From assembly GCA_020747065.1 (NCBI GenBank), contig JAGMVK010000018.1, positions 806,001 through 870,000 of the forward strand: DNA of 64,000 nucleotides, read 5' to 3'. The DNA comes from Cadophora sp. MPI-SDFR-AT-0126. Lineage: Eukaryota > Ascomycota > Leotiomycetes > Helotiales > Ploettnerulaceae. Of this stretch, positions 58,524 to 64,000 are shown piece after piece. The translations under genes and the position numbers were made by a program. Every line of letters starts with the position of its first letter. The stretch's first letter is position 1. A model generated the notes under the pieces. That model ran no database searches, was not told the origin of the DNA, and was given only the letters and a program-made list of their open reading frames with translations.

Positions 58524-60893
58524 TTAGTGAGCTGCAACTACACCACTTGCGTCGGCCTGCGCTGTGATTCTCTTTTTGTAGGCTTGCACGTCTCCTGGGA
58601 ACTTCTCTACAGTTCCACCATCGCAAACCCAAAGACTGGTACAGACAGTCTGCAACATAGTCACGTCGTGACTAACCATTAAGACTCCACCCTGAAATTG
58701 GTTTAGTGCCGTACTCAATGCATCCATAGCCTCGATATCCAAATGATTAGAAGGTTCGTCAAGAACTAGGATGTGAGGATTGGTGAGAGACAGGCATGCG
58801 AACGCGACACGAGATTTTTGACCTCCAGACAATAATTCCATCTTCTGGAGACCGGTCATGCCGGTGATTCCGAAGGCACCAAGATGCCGCCGATATTCTT
58901 CGTCTTGCTTCCCAGGGTAGGTCTTGGCCATGAAACCTACTGCGCTGGTGGTCAAGTCGAGTGCATCAACGTGATGCTGAGCAAAGAATCCAATTCGAAG
59001 ACGAGGATTCTGGGAAATGATACCATGAGTAGGCGTCAATTTGCCGATAAGAAGCTTTAGTACAGTCGTTTTACCAGCACCGTTGGGTCCAACGATACCG
59101 ATCCGAGAGTCAAGTTGAACATCCAAATCCACATTCCTCAGTAGAGGCTTGTCCTTCGTATACCCGAAGCTGACGTCCGTCATCTGAACAATAGGAGGTG
59201 ATAGCTTCTCAACATCAGGAAACTTGAAATGGACGGTGTACTCGCTCTCTGGTGCTTCGAGGACAGGCATCTTCTCAAGCTTCTTGATTCTGGATTGAGC
59301 TTCAGATGACTTGGCAGCGTTGTATCGGAACTTGTCGATGAATGCTTGGAGGTGTGCACGCTGGGCCATTTGTGTCTCGTATTCTCTTTTGGCTGTCTTC
59401 CGTCTCTCTTCCTTGGTAGCATAGAAAGATTCGAAATTGGCGCCTTTGTAGTAATCCAAACGTTCTGAATGTTGGTGTACAATATCTGTTGCGACTTCGT
59501 TCAAGAAGGCTCTGTCGTGAGATACTACGAGCACGGTACTCGGGTACCCTTGCAGGTAATTGGCGAGGAAAGTAATGGATGGAACGTCCAGCATGTTAGA
59601 CGGTTCGTCAAGAAGTAGAAGATCAGGTTCGCAGAAAAGAGCTCTTGCAAGGGCTAATCGCATACGCCAACCACCGGAGAATGTCTTGGTAGCGAACTGT
59701 TGTCGCTCTGGGGAAAATCCAAGACCAGCCAGAATGGTTGCAGCTCGAGATTCAGCCTTATCGGACTCCATTTCGGCCAATTTGCCTTGGATATCGCCCA
59801 AGGTTTGATCCAGGCCCTCTCGCTCACGATCAAGTCTCTCGGCATCAACGGATGTGTCAGCCATAGATGATCGTTCTGTCTCGATATCCGCTAACTGCTT
59901 GCTGATTTTCTAGACACAGCTTAGTACTGGACGTATTGATGGAGTCATACAAGCAAACTTACGACTTGCTCTGCAAGCAGATGCTTCCGCCAGACATCTG
60001 CGTCTAACACAGCTTGCAATGCTGGTGTGTCGTCCCCAGTAATCTCGGTCACATGTCAGCAATTTCAACATGTGAAGAGATAAGGAGTGCCAAACCTCTT
60101 GTTCCACATGGAGAATAGAAATATGTGTAGGAATTGCCAACTCTCTTCGTGCGAGTGCTCTGAGCAGCGTAGATTTACCAATACCGTTTTGACCGACTAA
60201 TCCATATCTTCGTCCATATGCTAGGGTCAGGTTGGTATCCGTCAAGATCCTCAAGCCTCCAATAGAGACATCGATAGAATCTAACTTGATGTCCTTGCTC
60301 TTTGCTTGGCCCATGGCACTTGATCCGAGCTGCAGAGGATTGACAGCCATGAAGAACTCCTCGTAGGACAGGGTATCATCAGGTTGGTTAATGAGTTTTG
60401 AGGCTTCATATTCGACGTTCTTGAAGACTTTCTTGCTCTGCTTGGCGGCAATTTTGCGTTCGGCTTTCTCAAGCTTCTTTTTATCAACCTTCGATTCCAG
60501 TTTTCTGGTGTTGGCTGACTCAAGATCAACGCCACCAGTTGAGAGACCAAGAGTAGACGACATTCCCCTTTGAGCTCCAACTTGAATTGCCTGGTCAAGA
60601 CGTTTCGCGGCTGATGATGCCTGAGTCCGTTTGCCACTCGCTGCTTGAGAGGCGGTGAATGTGTCCACCCATTTCTGCACGACTTGACTGATCTTGGCCT
60701 CGTTCTCTGGTGATGGATCTCCTGATGCCGATACCAAAAGCTCTGTTATAGACGTGGCAGCTTCAGCAAGAGGCGATACTGCTGTAGCATCGTCGGGCAC
60801 ATAGGCATTAGCAGAATGTGTTAGGTAGCCCACGGAATACTCTGAGAGAATCGGATCGATTCCTGGGAGGAGGGACTTGATCTCGGACTCCAT
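58524..60893 (-). CDS. GCN20: GCN20, ABC-F ATPase of general amino acid control
   Basis: Exons 60893-60096, 60043-59963 and 59909-58524 encode 754 residues (yeast Gcn20 has 752). The N-terminal region to about residue 200, binding Gcn1 in yeast, precedes two ATPase domains. First: Walker A GQNGIGKST (234-242), signature FSGGWRMR, Walker B LLLLDEPSN. Second: GPNGAGKTT, LSGGQKSR, VLDEPSNHLD. The linker with RRKTAKREYETQMAQRAHLQ is a typical ABC-F linker. No membrane segment. Gcn20 with Gcn1 on the ribosome activates the eIF2alpha kinase Gcn2 on amino acid starvation. The first intron (60044-60095) has a GTTTGG donor and an ACCGAG acceptor, chosen because it restores HVEQEITGDDTPALQ. Divergent from beta-tubulin. 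Confidence 0.96.
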
Positions 60894-61235
60894 AGCTTAG
60901 AAGACTGGTAGATAGTCAGACAGGTGAGAGAAATGTTCTGTGATGCTTTCAGACATTCAAGTTGGATGGGATATCTGATTTGAGGATTTGCCTTTCCCAG
61001 TCGGGACTAGCCGGAAGTGTGCAAGGCAAGGTTCTCTGCAATTGCCAAGCTCGGTCGTCGCGCCTGGCACCTGCGCACAGGTAAACAGTGCTAGCGCCTT
61101 TCTCACCGCCGTGCTTTTCCTCTCCACTTCAACACAACCCACAACAAGCTCTCCTCTTCTTGCTCTTCCTCAACTCCTCGCAAGCTCTCGTCAAACCACA
61201 TCTCCAACCAACTCCCAAACCGAACAACCTTCAAT
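60894..61235. promoter_or_regulatory. bidirectional promoter, GCN20 / beta-tubulin
   Basis: The two start codons are 342 bp apart. On the beta-tubulin side, a pyrimidine-rich leader with CAAC repeats and CTCTTCTTGC (about 61120-61230) is typical of strongly expressed ascomycete genes. Confidence 0.65.
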
Positions 61236-63024
61236 ATGCGTGAAATCGTGAGTCTTTTCACTCGTTCGCAGCTTCAGCACCCTGCTCGACGCGTCTGCCT
61301 CTACCCCTGAATCGAACTACCCCACCACCCCTTCGAAATCCCAGGAGACAACGACCTCTTTGCTGACCACTTGTTCAATACAGGTTCATCTTCAAACCGG
61401 TCAATGCGGTAACCAAATTGGGTATGTTGCCCCTCAATTCTCTCTATGAGGGCATTCACTGACTATACGATTCTTCTAGTGCTGCCTTTTGGTGAGGAGT
61501 CCAACATCGCGCGCCCTGCCTTACCTGATACACGAACGCGACACAAAGGACCTCAATACTGATAAACATGCAGGCAAACAATCTCAGGAGAGCACGGTCT
61601 TGATGGATCTGGCGTGTAAGTGCTACCGAACATCTGCAGAGCCATTTTCGGCTGCCTGTTGATATCTAGCTCACTTTGTTTACAGCTACAACGGTACTTC
61701 TGATCTCCAACTGGAGCGCCTCAATGTCTACTTCAACGAGGTTCGTACCGATAAGCCTAACGGACATACAAAATCTAACATTTCCATCAGGCCTCTGGTA
61801 ACAAGTATGTCCCTCGTGCCGTCCTCGTCGACTTGGAGCCAGGTACCATGGATGCTGTCCGTGCTGGTCCTTTCGGTCAGCTTTTCCGCCCAGATAACTT
61901 TGTTTTCGGGCAATCTGGCGCTGGTAACAACTGGGCCAAGGGTCATTATACTGAGGGTGCTGAGCTTGTCGACCAAGTTCTCGATGTTGTCCGCCGTGAG
62001 GCTGAAGGATGCGACTGCCTTCAAGGTTTCCAGATCACCCACTCCCTCGGTGGTGGAACTGGTGCCGGTATGGGTACGCTCTTGATCTCCAAGATCCGTG
62101 AGGAGTTCCCAGATCGTATGATGGCCACTTTCTCCGTTGTCCCATCCCCCAAGGTCTCTGATACCGTCGTCGAGCCATACAACGCCACCCTTTCCATCCA
62201 TCAGCTGGTTGAGAACTCCGACGAGACCTTCTGTATTGATAACGAGGCTCTCTACGATATCTGCATGAGAACCCTCAAGCTCACAAACCCATCCTACGGA
62301 GATCTCAACCACTTGGTCTCTGCAGTCATGTCCGGCGTGACCACCTGTCTTCGTTTCCCTGGTCAGCTGAACTCTGATCTCCGAAAGTTGGCCGTCAACA
62401 TGGTGCCCTTCCCACGTCTCCATTTCTTCATGGTCGGATTCGCTCCTCTCACCAGCCGTGGCGCTCACTCTTTCCGTGCCGTTACCGTTCCTGAGTTAAC
62501 CCAGCAAATGTTCGACCCAAAGAACATGATGGCCGCTTCTGATTTCCGCAACGGTCGTTACCTCACCTGCTCTGCCATCTTGTATGTTTAATCCATTCAA
62601 TCATTGTGCATTGACGCTAACCATCTTTAGCCGTGGTAAGGTCTCCATGAAGGAGGTCGAGGATCAAATGCGCAATGTCCAGAACAAGAACTCCTCTTAC
62701 TTCGTTGAGTGGATTCCCAACAATGTCCAAACCGCCCTTTGCTCCATTCCTCCACGTGGTCTTAAGATGTCTTCGACTTTCGTCGGTAACTCCACCTCTA
62801 TTCAGGAACTCTTCAAGCGTATCGGTGACCAGTTCACTGCTATGTTCAGAAGAAAGGCTTTCTTGCATTGGTACACTGGTGAAGGAATGGACGAGATGGA
62901 GTTCACCGAGGCTGAGTCGAACATGAACGATTTGGTCTCTGAGTACCAACAGTACCAGGATGCCTCCATCTCTGAGGGCGAGGAGGAGTACGAAGAGGAG
63001 GCTCCATTGGAGCAGGAGGAGTAA
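61236..63024 (+). CDS. TUB2: Beta-tubulin
   Basis: Seven exons (61236-61247, 61384-61421, 61480-61491, 61574-61615, 61686-61740, 61791-62581, 62631-63024) give exactly 447 residues. Exons 1 and 3 are 12 nt each. It opens [20 protein letters not shown] and carries the GTP-binding tubulin signature GGGTGAGMG; the acidic tail ends [13 protein letters not shown]. Residues known from benzimidazole resistance are wild-type here: His6, Phe167 ([11 protein letters not shown]), Glu198 and Phe200 ([11 protein letters not shown]), Leu240. Beta-tubulin forms microtubules with alpha-tubulin and is the carbendazim target. Highly conserved; identity certain. Confidence 0.99.
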
Positions 63025-64000
63025 ATTTCTTCGTTGCTACACAGATTGGTCAGCGTGGTCTCATGATCACGTTGCGTTATATTGTTGGCAAGGTTGGTAA
63101 TGTCCGATGGGGTTGTTTTTTTCACTTGTTGATTTGACAGCGAGGGCGCCTTTTTATGAATCAGTGGAGGAATTACCTTAGGATTGGAGTGATTCATAGC
63201 CATGATCGAGTACGAATTCAAGACAACTTGGTCCACATTATGTGTAACGTGAGAATGTGAACAAAATGCTCGTTGATTTCCACCTGGGATGTTTTGATTC
63301 TACGGCTACGACATCAAGGGTTTCTGTTGTTCTTGCAAGTCCTCCGAAATTCCCAATTCGATAATCGACATTGCTATTGACGCATCCGGGTCTCAGACAT
63401 TCGGCCAGGGTGATGAAGTGAGTTGGCAGGTGGCATAAGCGTGGCATGAAGGACCAAAGTTTACGAAGGCAGCAACAGCTATGAATCTGAATAAAAGTTC
63501 CGAGACCTATCCGTGACCTTTGAATGCGTGTTCGATTCCTCACCCCACTTCGGATCCGCCTTCATGACAGCCATTATTACGTTGCTTAGAGCAGCTCCAA
63601 CAGCGCCTGACAACTGTCGAGATAGATGCTGTTGATTTTCGAAGGGTACTTAAAGATCGTAGATTGCGCTCATTGTGTGATGGGGTATATTGTTCTGGGG
63701 GTGACAAGCCTAGGACTCTTCAATGGCATCTCGGCGAGCGAGTCTCCGGGTGTTCGGTTTGTGAGGCTTAGGAAATCTCATTGCAATTGTACCAGGTACA
63801 TTTTGAGTTATCGGGTAGGTTTGATAATCGATTGAGGAGACGAAGTCTGTAATTTTGAAGTTGTTGATGATCTGGAACTTCCAAAAGATTGAGTATGTCG
63901 AGGGAGGGTCAGTAATATCCTTAGAATCTCAACTTGGACGTGAGAAATCAGGGAAGTCGATTTAGTGATAAGGCAGGAAGACATATGCATCCGCCGTCTT
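63025..64000. other. 3' flank of beta-tubulin to window end
   Basis: Presumed 3' UTR in the first few hundred bases, then sequence with only short open stretches on either strand and no recognisable protein. A GTTCGATTCC near 63529 resembles a tRNA T-loop, but the flanking bases do not pair. Confidence 0.5.

Noticed and set aside
61728..62468. A 246-codon minus-strand frame opposite beta-tubulin
   Set aside because: Antisense shadow caused by strong codon bias in the tubulin exon.
63520..63550. T-loop-like GTTCGATTCC, possible tRNA
   Set aside because: Flanking bases do not form a T-arm and no acceptor, D or anticodon arms could be traced.

Overview
The window reads as nuclear DNA of a filamentous ascomycete (Pezizomycotina; a Leotiomycete-like fungus is my best guess, inferred from gene content and not proven). 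Supporting signs are genes on both strands separated by long AT/GC-balanced spacers, many 50-140 nt introns with GT(A/G)AGT donors and CTAAC/CTGAC-type branch sequences, a PEX20-type PTS2 co-receptor, a GPI-anchored GH16 CRH protein, DUF3176 and DUF6601-type membrane proteins, a Whi2-like BTB protein and a seven-exon beta-tubulin gene. I see no CRISPR array, no rRNA, no convincing tRNA and no intact transposon.

Layout. 0-2 kb: 3' part of a 2-oxoglutarate/Fe(II) oxygenase, convergent with a small secreted lectin-fold-like protein gene whose frame is interrupted. 2-8.7 kb: gene-poor spacer. 8.8-12.4 kb: a 1150-residue Ser-rich disordered protein. 14-16 kb: an SGNH/GDSL hydrolase gene carrying one in-frame TGA. 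16.6-25.9 kb: an actin-fold ATPase-like protein, a small conserved fungal protein, a secreted GPI-type sorbosone-dehydrogenase-like beta-propeller, a papain/LRAT-like protein, a DUF6601-type membrane protein and a secreted Pro/Thr/Ser-rich protein. 26.2-30.6 kb: a degraded-looking gene, an unidentified ORF that can be spliced in frame to PEX20, PEX20 itself, and SEC13 (divergent from PEX20). 30.6-34.1 kb: repeat-containing spacer. 34.1-36.3 kb: an F-box-like protein. 38.4-46.1 kb: an MFS transporter, intracellular GH2 beta-mannosidase, and a CRH-type GH16 transglycosylase. 49.7-58 kb: two uncharacterised disordered proteins, a Whi2-like protein and a DUF3176 membrane protein. 58.5-63 kb: GCN20 (ABC-F) and beta-tubulin, transcribed divergently from a 342 bp promoter.

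The genes are mostly housekeeping or secretory/cell-wall functions and do not form an obvious cluster or operon. SEC13 (COPII coat and nuclear pore), GCN20 (general amino acid control), PEX20 (peroxisomal import) and TUB2 are core genes. The beta-mannosidase, CRH enzyme, sorbosone-dehydrogenase-like and Pro/Thr/Ser-rich proteins fit hyphal wall and carbohydrate metabolism. I reconstructed exon structures by reading splice sites and frame, and all coordinates below follow from that. I did not find a clearly novel multi-gene system. The most interesting points are the possible PEX20 fusion, the in-frame stop in the SGNH hydrolase, the frame break in the small secreted protein and the degraded gene at 26.3-27 kb.
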